Source of the DNA: Gp6-AA40 sp963742105
Lineage (GTDB): Bacteria > Acidobacteriota > Vicinamibacteria > Vicinamibacterales > UBA2999
Direction of reading: 5' to 3'
Length of the DNA stretch: 64,000 nt
Assembly (NCBI GenBank): GCA_963742105.1
Contig: CAVUKN010000007.1
Coordinates: 1,488,001-1,552,000, forward strand
The translations under genes and the position numbers were made by a program. This document shows, one piece after another, positions 36,552 to 45,177 of the stretch (positions are counted from its first letter, which is position 1; each line of letters starts with the position of its first letter). Below the pieces are notes generated by a model. The model was not told where the DNA came from. It did no database searches and saw nothing but the letters and a program-made list of their open reading frames with translations.

Positions 36552-38465
36552 ATGTCCTCACGCGCTGAGTCACCGCCCCACGGACAGGCACATGGTCCTC
36601 AGGGCACCTATCTTCTGACCTTGTCACTGGCGGCGCTGGGCGTCGTGTATGGCGACATCGGCACGTCGCCCTTGTACGCGCTGCGCGAATGCTTCCACGG
36701 CCCGCACGCCATCCCGGCCACGCCCGACAACATCCTCGGCGTGCTGTCGCTCGTGTTCTGGTCGCTCGTCGCCGTCATTTCGGGCAAGTACCTGCGCTAC
36801 GTCCTCCGGGCCGACAACCAGGGCGAAGGCGGCATCCTCGCGTTAACCGCACTGGCGACGCCGATCAAGATCGTGAGCCGGACCGAGCGCTGGCCGCTCG
36901 TTCTCCTGGGCATCTTCGGTGCGGCGCTGCTGTACGGGGACGGGATGATCACGCCCGCCATCTCTGTGCTCAGCGCGGTCGAAGGTTTGCAAGTAGCGAC
37001 GCCAATCTTCACGCCCTACGTGGTGCCGATCACGATCGTCATTCTCGTCGGGCTGTTCCTCATCCAGAGCCGCGGCACCGCGCGAGTGGGGTTGATCTTC
37101 GGGCCGGTTACGCTGGTGTGGTTCGGGACCCTGGCCGCCCTCGGCGTCTGGCACATCCTGAAGGTGCCGAGCGTGCTCGCGGCCGTCAATCCATTGCGCG
37201 CCGTGACATTCTTCTCCCTGAATCAGCTGGACGGGTATCTCGTCCTCGGCACGGTGGTGCTCGTCATCACCGGCGGTGAGTCCCTCTACGTCGATCTCGG
37301 ACACTTCGGCCGGCGGCCGATCCGCACGGCCTGGTTCACGGTGGTGCTGCCCGCATTGCTGCTGAACTATTTCGGGCAGGGCGCTCTTCTGCTCTCCACC
37401 CCGGAGGCGCGCACGAATCCGTTCTTCCTGCTCGCTCCGTCGTGGATGCTCTACCCGCTCGTCGGCCTCGCGGCATGCGCCACGGTGATCGCCTCGCAGG
37501 CGGTGATTTCCGGAGCGTTCTCGATCACCAAGCAGGCGGTCCAGCTCGGACTCCTGCCCCGCCTGACCATGCGGCACACGTCGTCGACGGAGTCCGGCCA
37601 GATCTACATGCCGGCGGTGAACTGGCTGCTGATGGTCGCCTGCATCATGCTCGTGCTCGGCTTTCGATCGTCGTCCAATCTGGCGGCCGCCTACGGCATT
37701 GCGGTCATCTCGACGATGACCATCACGTCGACGATGTTCGTGGTGGTGACGCGCGAGCGCTGGCACTGGACGCGTCTGAAAGTGGCGGGCATCGTCGGTC
37801 TGTTCTTTACAATCGACGTCGCGTTCCTCGGCGCGAATCTGGTCAAGATCGAGCATGGCGGCTGGTTTCCGTTGACGATCGCCGTGGTCATCTTCACGCT
37901 GATGACCACGTGGAAGCGCGGACGCCGCGCGCTGGCGGGGCTGATGCTCGCCGGTGCACGTCCGCTCGACGAGTTTCTGCAGGAGATCGCCAGGAACCCG
38001 CCGGTACGCGTTCCTGGCACCGCGGTCTTCATGAGCGGGAGTGCCGTGGGGGTTCCGCCGGCCCTCACGCACAACTTGAAACACAACCAGGTGCTGCACG
38101 AACGGGTCATCCTGTTGACAGCACGCACGCAGCAACAACCGCGCGTGGACCCCCGCGACCGAGTGCAGGTCGAGCAACTAACCCAAGGTTTCTGGCGAGC
38201 CACCATCGACTTCGGATTCATGGAGGAGCCGGATGTACCCGAGGCGTTCGAGCTCATGTCGGGGGCCGGGTTGCACGTGGATCCGCGAACAGTGACCTAC
38301 TTTCTCGGCCGCGAGACCCTGATCGCGTCGAAGAAGGTCCCGGGCATGGCGCTCTGGCGTGAAAAGCTGTTCGTGGCGATGTCGCGAAACGCGATGAATG
38401 CGACCAACTACTTCTCCCTGCCACCGGATCGGGTCGTTGAACTCGGTACACAGCTCGAGATTTGA
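36552..38465 (+). CDS. kup: Kup/HAK-type potassium uptake permease
   Basis: 637 residues. The N-terminal signature LGVVYGDIGTSPLYALRECF, DNQGEGGILALTAL and YGDGMITPAISVLSAVEGLQ, plus TGGESLYVDLGHFGRRPIR and YFGQGALLL, are diagnostic for Kup. Twelve membrane helices, then a cytoplasmic C-terminal domain (VPGTAVFMSGSAVGVPPALT, YFLGRETLI). Imports K+ with protons. First of the potassium systems in the window; transcribed away from sucC. Confidence 0.97.
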   Translation: MSSRAESPPHGQAHGPQGTYLLTLSLAALGVVYGDIGTSPLYALRECFHGPHAIPATPDNILGVLSLVFWSLVAVISGKYLRYVLRADNQGEGGILALTALATPIKIVSRTERWPLVLLGIFGAALLYGDGMITPAISVLSAVEGLQVATPIFTPYVVPITIVILVGLFLIQSRGTARVGLIFGPVTLVWFGTLAALGVWHILKVPSVLAAVNPLRAVTFFSLNQLDGYLVLGTVVLVITGGESLYVDLGHFGRRPIRTAWFTVVLPALLLNYFGQGALLLSTPEARTNPFFLLAPSWMLYPLVGLAACATVIASQAVISGAFSITKQAVQLGLLPRLTMRHTSSTESGQIYMPAVNWLLMVACIMLVLGFRSSSNLAAAYGIAVISTMTITSTMFVVVTRERWHWTRLKVAGIVGLFFTIDVAFLGANLVKIEHGGWFPLTIAVVIFTLMTTWKRGRRALAGLMLAGARPLDEFLQEIARNPPVRVPGTAVFMSGSAVGVPPALTHNLKHNQVLHERVILLTARTQQQPRVDPRDRVQVEQLTQGFWRATIDFGFMEEPDVPEAFELMSGAGLHVDPRTVTYFLGRETLIASKKVPGMALWREKLFVAMSRNAMNATNYFSLPPDRVVELGTQLEI

Positions 38466-38520
38466 CCGGCAATACGGGCGACAGAACCTCGAATCCCGGC
38501 CTCACGTAGGATCTCGCTCG

Positions 38521-39318
38521 ATGTCGGGTGGCGAATTCCTGCTGACGCTGGTCGCGGTGGCGCTGGGCCCTGTCGCCTGGGCTCTGTGGCTGGTGGGCGC
38601 CCGCTCCGCGCAGGGATTGCGGCGTGGCGCCGGCCTCCACGTGATTGCCGCCGCCGTGACGGTGTCCGCGCTCCTTCTCGTCGGAGTTCTTAAGACCGTC
38701 GCGTCATTCGATGTGGTCGACGATATCCGTTACCAGTTCATGTACCTCGTGCTCGGTCTGGCCTGGCTGCGCTTCGCCGCGGTGGCGTTCGCCTTTGTCG
38801 GTGTGAGTGCGCGTGACGACGCCATCGAGCGAGGCAACAGCGCGGCGGCCATCGCGCTGGCGGGAGCGCTGGTCGGCGCGGCGCTGTGCTATGTCGGCGG
38901 CAACATCGGTGACGGGCCCGGCTGGTGGGTCGTCGTGTTTTCGGCTGTGTTGTCCACGCTGACAAGCCTTGTGTTCTGGATTGTGCTGTCGCTGTGCTCG
39001 CCGGTCATCGATGCGGTGGTGATCGATCGCGATCGGGCGACAGGAGCCCGTCTGGCGGGATTCCTGATCGCCATCGGCTTGGTGCTCGGACGTGGCGTCG
39101 CGGGTGACTGGACTTCGGCGACCCAAACGATTGCGGACTTCGCCGTGGTCCTGCCGCTGGCCGGAGTCATCCTGATGATGGCGATTGGAATGGAACGGCT
39201 CGCACACCTGACGCCGGAACGGCCGCAGGGTCCGATGATCACGTTCGGCATCCTTCCGGCGTTGGCCTATCTGGCGGTGGCGGTGACCGGCGTTCGCGTG
39301 CTCGGGTGGCCGCCATGA
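38521..39318 (+). CDS. DUF350-like polytopic membrane protein
   Basis: ATG at 38521 gives 265 residues and about eight membrane helices in two similar halves. Each half has the DUF350-type pattern, a polar RGN or RATGAR stretch followed by a Gly-rich helix: ERGNSAAAIALAGALVGAAL and RATGARLAGFLIAIGLVLGR. It overlaps the next gene by four bases (ATGA). DUF350 proteins often sit next to glutathionylspermidine synthase-like genes, as here. Function unknown. Confidence 0.75.
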   Translation: MSGGEFLLTLVAVALGPVAWALWLVGARSAQGLRRGAGLHVIAAAVTVSALLLVGVLKTVASFDVVDDIRYQFMYLVLGLAWLRFAAVAFAFVGVSARDDAIERGNSAAAIALAGALVGAALCYVGGNIGDGPGWWVVVFSAVLSTLTSLVFWIVLSLCSPVIDAVVIDRDRATGARLAGFLIAIGLVLGRGVAGDWTSATQTIADFAVVLPLAGVILMMAIGMERLAHLTPERPQGPMITFGILPALAYLAVAVTGVRVLGWPP

Positions 39319-40529
39319 GTTCACCCTGGCTGCCGGTTGCACCACTGGACGACCGCGCATTTGCGACGCTGCGGCAGCGCGCAATCTTCGACTGCGACAA
39401 ATGGGATCCGCAGGTCGGTGACGCCTGCGTGATCGCTCGGCATCCGCTCGTGATCACACGGGCCGCGTGGGCGCAGGTGTCAGTACTCGCCGAGGCACTG
39501 GCGCACGAGACTGCGGCGGCCGAAGCCGAGCTCCTGCATCGCCCGGAGCTGCTGCGCCGCATCGGGCTCGGACGAACGCTGCGCCTGACGCTCGCCCGGG
39601 CCGAGACGATGGGCATTCCGGCTGCCTGTGCACGGCTGATGCGGTTTGATTTTCACTTCACGTGTGACGGCTGGCGCATTTCTGAAGTCAACAGCGACGT
39701 TCCCGGAGGATTGAACGAATCTTCCGGTTTCGGGCTGTTGATGGCCGCGCACTACCCGCAATGGCATACGACCGGCGATCCCGCGGGCGCCTATGCTCGA
39801 CGCATTGCGGACGCGGCGCCGGCAGGCGAACCGATCGCCCTCGTTCACGCCACGGCGTTCACCGACGATCACCAGATGATGCGGGCCATTGCGCGCGGGC
39901 TCGAGGCATGCGGACGAGCCGTGCATCTGGCGAGCCCCGCGCACGTGCAATGGCGTGGCGGCCGGGCATGGCTGGCGGCGAACTGGTGGCAGGGGTCGCT
40001 CGGAGCACTCGTCCGCTTCTTCCCCGCCGAATGGATGCCCGCATTGCCGCCGCACACCGGGTGGGCGCACTGGTTTCGTGGATCACGAACACCGCTGAGC
40101 AACCCGGCCACGGCAATCCTGACGCAGCACAAACGGTTTCCGCTTGTCTGGGACCACCTGCGAACGCCGTTGCCGACGTGGCGCGCGCTGTTGCCTGAGA
40201 CGCGATCGCCACGAGCAGTGCGCTGGTCGGGATCTGACGAGTGGGTGCTAAAACCGGTACTCGGACGGGCGGGTGATGGCATCGGGGTGGTCGGGCTCAC
40301 CGCTCCGCGCGAGATGAGCAGAATTGCCCGACAGGCGCGCTGGTGGCCGCGCGGTTTCGTCGCGCAGCGCCGGTTCGAGGTTGTCCCGGTCGCCGTGGGA
40401 GGCCGGAGTGTCTTCCCCTGTCTCGGCGTGTACACGCTCGATGGCCGGGTCATCGGTGCCTACGGCCGCGTCGCGTCGCATCCGTTGATCGATGCGAACG
40501 CAGCAGATGCCGCGGTCCTCGCCGCGTGA
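39315..40529 (+). CDS. Glutathionylspermidine synthase-like ATP-grasp ligase
   Basis: ATG at 39315 overlaps the preceding stop; 404 residues. Family segments: MRFDFHFTCDGWRISEVNSD with the acidic metal-binding residues, VPGGLNESSGFG, RFFPAEWMPALP, TQHKRFPLVWDHL, and the ATP-grasp part WVLKPVLGRAGDGIGVVGL followed by GFVAQRRFEVVPV. Relatives join amine and carboxylate groups (glutathionylspermidine synthase fold); the true substrate in this DUF350-linked branch is unknown. No amidase domain. Confidence 0.82.
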   Translation: MSSPWLPVAPLDDRAFATLRQRAIFDCDKWDPQVGDACVIARHPLVITRAAWAQVSVLAEALAHETAAAEAELLHRPELLRRIGLGRTLRLTLARAETMGIPAACARLMRFDFHFTCDGWRISEVNSDVPGGLNESSGFGLLMAAHYPQWHTTGDPAGAYARRIADAAPAGEPIALVHATAFTDDHQMMRAIARGLEACGRAVHLASPAHVQWRGGRAWLAANWWQGSLGALVRFFPAEWMPALPPHTGWAHWFRGSRTPLSNPATAILTQHKRFPLVWDHLRTPLPTWRALLPETRSPRAVRWSGSDEWVLKPVLGRAGDGIGVVGLTAPREMSRIARQARWWPRGFVAQRRFEVVPVAVGGRSVFPCLGVYTLDGRVIGAYGRVASHPLIDANAADAAVLAA

Positions 40530-40539
40530 GAGGTCCGAC

Positions 40540-41286
40540 GTGATTAGCAGCGAAGATGCTTTTTCGGCATGGGCCCCGGCGGGCGTACTGTGGTCGAACT
40601 GGGCCAAGCCGGCTCCGTTCGCACAGACCGGCATTCTCATCGACGAACCGCTCGATGACAGCCTGCTGCCGCGACTGCCAGGCACCCTCGATTCACGCTC
40701 GGCCATCATCGTCGATCTCGACGGCGCCGACGCGGTATATGCAGGAGTGGCGTTGGCGGATCGCGGATTCCATCCAGTGCCGCTGTTCAACGGCACCCAG
40801 GGGCCTTCTCCGGTCGTCGATGTCGCTCCGCTCGTCGAGGCGCTCGGCCGCGGCGCCCGGCGGGTACGCGACAATCGGCCCATGCCAAATGCCGCGCCGG
40901 CGTTCCTGCTCGACGCCCGTCGCCAATCAGGCACCGCACGGCCCGGAATGTATGACAACCGCTGGGTGACGCTGCCGCAGGACTTTCCGTCAGGCACGCT
41001 GCTCGCCAGTCGCGGAATCCGCAGCGCGATGCTGCTCCAGCGCGGCCCGGCGCATGTTCCGGAGGACCTCGCCCACGTGCTGCGGCGATGGCAGGAGCAG
41101 GGCCTGCGTCTCACCACCGTCGATCTCGACACCGGCAACCAGTCGAATATCAAGGTCTCACGACCTTCATGGTTCCGGCTTGCCTGGTACGCAGCAGTCA
41201 CCGTCATGGGTCTGCGGCGCAGCAACGTCGGCGGGTTCGGCTCGACGGTGCCGGAAGAGACGAGCCGGGGCGGCTACTACGGGTAA
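40540..41286 (+). CDS. Protein of unknown function, third gene of the DUF350/ATP-grasp set
   Basis: GTG at 40540 with GAGAGG just upstream; 248 residues. I do not recognise the family. Visible: ALSP-type start (VISSEDAFSAWAPAGVLWSN), an alpha/beta pattern with IIVDLDGADAVYAGVALADR, FHPVPLFNGTQGPSPVVDV, FLLDARRQSG, then a C-terminal Gly-rich tail (VGGFGSTVPEETSRGGYYG). Ten bases after the ligase gene, so co-transcribed. Probably acts with it; role open. Confidence 0.7.
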   Translation: MISSEDAFSAWAPAGVLWSNWAKPAPFAQTGILIDEPLDDSLLPRLPGTLDSRSAIIVDLDGADAVYAGVALADRGFHPVPLFNGTQGPSPVVDVAPLVEALGRGARRVRDNRPMPNAAPAFLLDARRQSGTARPGMYDNRWVTLPQDFPSGTLLASRGIRSAMLLQRGPAHVPEDLAHVLRRWQEQGLRLTTVDLDTGNQSNIKVSRPSWFRLAWYAAVTVMGLRRSNVGGFGSTVPEETSRGGYYG

Positions 41287-41297
41287 GGCGCGAGCAC

Positions 41298-41639
41298 CTA
41301 CTCGTTGCGCAACGCCTCGCGCGAACAGTTCAACCGTGGTGTGCGAGGATCGGTGAGGTCCATCTGCTCGAAGGTGGCAACGCGGGTACGGAGCCCGCCG
41401 CCAACCATCAGCTTCACGGCAACATTCAAACGTTCCAGCAGACCGCCCAGCCCAAGAACATAGGCGACGACCAGCCACTCCGAGCCGCGCTTCTCGATCC
41501 GGAGCTCCTGGATTCTCCCGGCTGGCTCGCCGTGGTCGTCCACCACCCTGCGTCCGATCAGTTCGTCCGCATAAATGAAGCGCGTTGAGCCGGGATACGG
41601 AGACACGCCTACCTCGCTCCCGGCAACCGTGGCATCCAC
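41298..41639 (-). CDS. PRC-barrel protein 2 of the Nramp operon
   Basis: 113 residues from GTG 41639. PRC-barrel core: ADELIGRRVVDDHGEPAGRI, QELRIEKRGSEWLVVAYVLG, then LNVAVKLMVGG. PRC-barrels are small beta domains seen in RimM and in photosynthetic reaction-centre H subunits. Its start overlaps the end of the first PRC gene by 31 bases, so it is translated from the same transcript. Last gene of the minus-strand run starting at kdpD-N. Confidence 0.75.
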   Translation of the reverse strand: MDATVAGSEVGVSPYPGSTRFIYADELIGRRVVDDHGEPAGRIQELRIEKRGSEWLVVAYVLGLGGLLERLNVAVKLMVGGGLRTRVATFEQMDLTDPRTPRLNCSREALRNE

Positions 41640-41968
41640 CGCTTCAACGTCGCTTCGACTGTGCCGGCCGGCATCTCGGCAAACGCGCGGCTAACATGAA
41701 TGGTGCGCGCGGCGGTGGACATCACTTCCGAGGTGCTGATGCGCACGGGACGGTCCTCGTCGAACCCTAGTGCATACTCGACCCCGGCGACAAACCGGCC
41801 GAGCCACGTTGACAGTCGAAACGCCAGGACGGAGGGCCCGAGTTCCAGCGCAACGACGCGTGGCGGCTGGCCGGAACCCACCTCGATCAGAACGCGATCG
41901 ACTCGACCGATCTCTCGTCCGTCGCGGTCGACCACCTGTTTGTCACTGATGTCTCTCGCGAGGTCCAC
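41609..41968 (-). CDS. PRC-barrel protein 1 of the Nramp operon
   Basis: 119 residues from GTG 41968, one base after the Nramp stop codon. Core: DLARDISDKQVVDRDGREIG, RVDRVLIEVGSGQPPRVVAL, ELGPSVLAFRLSTWLGRF. The C-terminal part contains a helix and basic end (TLKRWMPRLPGAR). Two PRC proteins following an Nramp-like gene suggest a complex or a regulatory pair acting on the transporter; that is inferred from linkage. Confidence 0.78.
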   Translation of the reverse strand: MDLARDISDKQVVDRDGREIGRVDRVLIEVGSGQPPRVVALELGPSVLAFRLSTWLGRFVAGVEYALGFDEDRPVRISTSEVMSTAARTIHVSRAFAEMPAGTVEATLKRWMPRLPGAR

Positions 41969-41969
41969 A

Positions 41970-43184
41970 TCACCCTCCCATCAACTCCAGCGGAATGACG
42001 ATGACGGCAAGTACCGCCCCGGCGATCGTCAGCACAGCCAGTAAGACGTTGCCCACCGGCCCGCTCGAGTGTGTCTTGACGTACTTCGGGTCGTTCATCA
42101 GTGCCAGGAACGGCAGCACGACCAGCGGCATGATGACCACGGTGAGGGCGACGCACAGCAGCGTCAATTGCAGCGGATCGAAGCCGAGCACGGCGATCGC
42201 GATCGCCACCGCGAGAACGACCGTAAATGCGGCGGCAAACCGGGCCGCATCGCGGCGCGGCCGGTTGACGCCCCACGACCATCCCAGGACCTGGGCACAG
42301 ACGTAGCCGGCATTCAGCGCAATCTCCACCGCGGCGCCGAAGCAGCCGATGCCGAGCGAGGCGGCAAACAACGGGACCGCCCACTGATGGAACACCGGGA
42401 CGAACATCAGCGCAATCTGCTCGTACGAGTCGACGATGATGTGCTGTGGCTGCAGCACCAGGGCACCCGTGACCAGCACACCCATCGACACGACACCGCC
42501 GAAGCACATTCCCAGGTAGGCGGTGACGCGATTCACCCAGAGTTCCTCTTCGGCCAGCTTCTCCTCGATGCCGCCTGACGAGTAGAAGTTGAGCAGATAC
42601 GGACTTATGGTCGCGCCGACGATGCTGACGGCAATGAAGGCGTACCGCGCCGGATCGTGCTGAGGCATCGAGGGGACGAACGAATGCAGTAAGTCGGCTG
42701 GATCCGGCTGCAGCCGCATGGCGGCGTAGACGAACGACAACGTCACCAGGCCCAGCAATCCGAGGCCATATTCGATGACGCCAAAGCCACCCCACCACAG
42801 CACGCACCAGACCAGCACGCCGAGTGGCACCACGAACCAGAGCCACGCAACGCCAGTCAGCAGCCGCAGCGCAATCGCCGCTCCGCCCGCTTCGGCGGCC
42901 AGAAGCAGTACGTCGATCACGAGCTCCGCTGCGAGCGGCACGATCTGAAATTTGATCCCGAATCGTTCACGGACGGCCGCCACCATGGACCGACGCGCCA
43001 CCGCCGAGAGTCGGCCTGACATTTCGACGAGCATCGCCAGCATCACGGTCGCGATCGCAATCGCCCACAGCAGCTGCAGGCCGAACTCTGAGCCGGCCTG
43101 GGCGGCGGTCGAAATGGAGCCTGCCTCGACGAACCCGCCGATGCTGGTGACGACTCCCAGCACGAGATCGAAGATCGCGCTCAC
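41970..43184 (-). CDS. Nramp-superfamily divalent metal transporter, non-canonical metal site
   Basis: 404 residues with eleven or so membrane helices. The overall Nramp pattern is present, but helix 1 reads TSIGGFVEAGSISTAAQAGS where canonical Nramp has DPGN, and helix 6 reads VGATISPYLLNFYSSGG where it has MPHN. So the Asp/Asn and Met/His metal ligands are replaced. This resembles the Nramp-related branches that move other ions (for example Mg2+-type NRMTs), but the substrate cannot be fixed from motifs. Overlaps the upstream gene by four bases. Confidence 0.8.
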   Translation of the reverse strand: MSAIFDLVLGVVTSIGGFVEAGSISTAAQAGSEFGLQLLWAIAIATVMLAMLVEMSGRLSAVARRSMVAAVRERFGIKFQIVPLAAELVIDVLLLAAEAGGAAIALRLLTGVAWLWFVVPLGVLVWCVLWWGGFGVIEYGLGLLGLVTLSFVYAAMRLQPDPADLLHSFVPSMPQHDPARYAFIAVSIVGATISPYLLNFYSSGGIEEKLAEEELWVNRVTAYLGMCFGGVVSMGVLVTGALVLQPQHIIVDSYEQIALMFVPVFHQWAVPLFAASLGIGCFGAAVEIALNAGYVCAQVLGWSWGVNRPRRDAARFAAAFTVVLAVAIAIAVLGFDPLQLTLLCVALTVVIMPLVVLPFLALMNDPKYVKTHSSGPVGNVLLAVLTIAGAVLAVIVIPLELMGG

Positions 43185-43564
43185 GGGCTGCTCTGGCGGC
43201 CATTCAGATCGGCGAGTTGCCGTCGGACACCGGCGCTGTCATGGGCCTGGAGATCGGCGGCGATGGCGGCCAGCGTGCGTTCGAGCTGCTCCGCATCGCG
43301 CACGAGCGAGTCGACACGTGCGTCGGCGAGCTGCACTGGATTGGTGGCCAACGCGTCCCGTTCTCTGGCGAGGAGCTCGAACGCGCGTTCGAGCGCAGCC
43401 GTCGAGAACCGCGTCGATGTTGCCCCGCTGAGCCAGGCATCGGCGACATTCACGACCGTCGATCTGAGCGACCGAAGCTTCTGCTGGTGCTGCTCGAGAT
43501 TGACGCTTCCGCTTCCGCAGCCGATACATTGCGGCAGCAACGTGCTCAGAAGGCCGATTCGCAT
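43181..43564 (-). CDS. Small helical protein between kdpD-N and the Nramp gene
   Basis: 127 residues from ATG 43564. The N-terminus is LLSTLLPQCIGCGSGSVNLE, with two cysteines but only a weak signal sequence. The rest is long amphipathic helices: LEQHQQKLRSLRSTVVNVAD, FELLARERDALATNPVQLA, RDAEQLERTLAAIAADLQAH. No recognised family. It overlaps the Nramp start by four bases, so it is part of that operon. Confidence 0.65.
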   Translation of the reverse strand: MRIGLLSTLLPQCIGCGSGSVNLEQHQQKLRSLRSTVVNVADAWLSGATSTRFSTAALERAFELLARERDALATNPVQLADARVDSLVRDAEQLERTLAAIAADLQAHDSAGVRRQLADLNGRQSSP

Positions 43565-43644
43565 CACCAAACGCTGAGGCACGCTGTGCCGAGGAGCAAA
43601 AAGCACGCCGGGGTGCAATCCACGAGGGCGTCGCGCACGATGCC

Positions 43645-44797
43645 TCAGGTGACACGTTCGCCGAGGGGCACCACCTGCACCGCCGCGTCGCGCACCTCCT
43701 CGAGGAACCGATTCAGCGTCGATCCCTTGAGCAGAATCTCCCAGCGCGACCGTGCGCTCTGGCCGAAGATCACATGCGTGATGCCTTCGCGCTTGGCAAA
43801 CGCGATCAACCCATCGGCCGGCTTGTCGGCGCGGACACGCACCACCGTCGCGCCAAGGCTCTCGGCGAGCGCGATATTGCGCTGCAGGGCGTCGCGATCC
43901 GGCGAAGCGATCTTGCCCGGCGCCTCTCGCGGCGTCTCGACGTAGACCGCGTACCACCGGGCGCCCAGCCGCCCGGCAATCCGGGCACCGATCCGCAGCA
44001 CGCGCGGGGCGTCGGCATTCGAGCTCATACAAACCATCACGCGCTCGGGAATCAGTGCCGGCTCCAAGCCCTTCCCGCTGACGTCGTGACGCCGCCTTGT
44101 CGCCTATCTCGTCGGCCACGGCTCGCAGCGCCAGCTCGCGCAGCGTCGACAGGTTGGTCTCGCGGAAGAAGTTCGTGAGCGCCTGCTCGACCTTCTCCGG
44201 CTGATACACCTTCCCCTGGCGCAGACGGCTCTGCAGCTCCTGCACCGTGACATCGACGTTGACCACTTCATCCGCGCGATCGAGGAAGGTGTCCGGGACC
44301 GTCTCGCGGACGCGTACACCAGTGACGCGGCCAACCGCGTCGTTCAGGGTCTCGAGGTGCTGGATGTTGACTGCCGTCATCACGCCGATGCCCGCGGTGA
44401 GCAGATCGAGCACATCCTCGTAGCGCTTGGCGTGCGAACTGCCCGGTGCGTTCGTGTGCGCAAGTTCGTCGACGACACAGAGGTCCGGCCGGCGACGGAT
44501 GATTGCTTCGGTGTCGAGTTCTTCGAGGACGACACCGCGGTAGTCAACGCGTCGCCGTGGCACCACTTCCAGGTCCGCGATCCGGGCTTCCGTCTCCGCG
44601 CGCCCGTGCGTCTCGATGAACCCGATCACGACGTCGACACCTTCGCGCCTGAGCGCGTGCGCGTCTTCCAGCATCGAGTACGTCTTCCCCACGCCTGGCG
44701 CCGCGCCGATGTAGATCCGCAGGCGTGCGTGCGCATGCGTCTGCAGCTTGGCCAGCAGCTGTTCGCCGGTCGGCCGGTTCGCCTCGGTGGTCACCAC
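43645..44797 (-). CDS. Detached KdpD N-terminal sensor: KdpD domain plus USP domain (one frameshift)
   Basis: About 383 residues. It begins RPTGEQLLAKLQTHAHARLR, then Walker A GAAPGVGKTYSML (31-43), HGRAETEARIADLEVVPRRR, DELAHTNAPGSSHAKRYEDV and NIQHLETLNDAV, the full KdpD domain. After a frame change near 44075-44095 (AASRR then DVSGKGLEPALIPERVMVCM) comes a universal-stress-like domain ending VVPLGERVT. There is no membrane region, HisKA or ATPase: those parts are in a separate gene at 56618-58180. It is divergent from kdpFABC and starts the Nramp operon. Confidence 0.88.
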
Positions 44798-44987
44798 GCC
44801 AATCCTAGCGCGCAGCGTAGGGGGTGGTGCCCACGGCTTACGAACTCTTTATGCCTTTCTCTCGCTCCCGTTATCGGTGTGGGGCGTAGGGTGATTGTGA
44901 TGAGAGCTGCCCGGACGCCATGCGGCATTGACCGATCGCGCGATCAGCGCGGTCGGTGCCGGTTGCAGCTGCCAGGCGAGGTGCGTT
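44798..44987. promoter_or_regulatory. Divergent control region of kdpD-N and kdpFABC
   Basis: 190 bases between the two divergent transcription units. The AT-richest stretch is CGAACTCTTTATGCCTTTCT at 44839-44858, which could contain a KdpE-type site or promoter, but I cannot define boxes. Both operons probably start here. Confidence 0.35.
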
Positions 44988-45077
44988 GTGCTCGATTTGG
45001 TGTTCGTCGGCCTCACGGTGCTCTTCTTCGCCGTCAGCGTCGGCTATGTTGCCGCCTGCGAACGGCTCATGAAGTGA
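44988..45077 (+). CDS. 29-residue membrane peptide upstream of kdpF
   Basis: GTG at 44988 with GAGGTG upstream. It reads MLDLVFVGLTVLFFAVSVGY then VAACERLMK: one membrane helix followed by a Cys and a charged end. A peptide of this sort precedes kdpF or kdpA in other genomes and is usually unnamed. Its size and placement, nine bases before kdpF, suggest a second KdpF-like subunit. Translation is not proven. Confidence 0.6.
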   Translation: MLDLVFVGLTVLFFAVSVGYVAACERLMK

Positions 45078-45086
45078 GGTGATCCC

Positions 45087-45176
45087 ATGACGCTCGACTA
45101 CGTCGTCAGCCTGGCCGTGAGCGTGGCCATGCTCGGCTACCTGATCCTGGCGATGCTGAAACCGGAGAAGTTCTGA
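45087..45176 (+). CDS. kdpF: KdpF, small subunit of the potassium ATPase
   Basis: 29 residues, one membrane helix: MTLDYVVSLAVSVAMLGYLI then LAMLKPEKF. The ending PEKF and the length are standard for KdpF, which stabilises the KdpABC complex. The stop is one base before the kdpA ATG. Confidence 0.88.
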   Translation: MTLDYVVSLAVSVAMLGYLILAMLKPEKF

Positions 45177-45177
45177 C

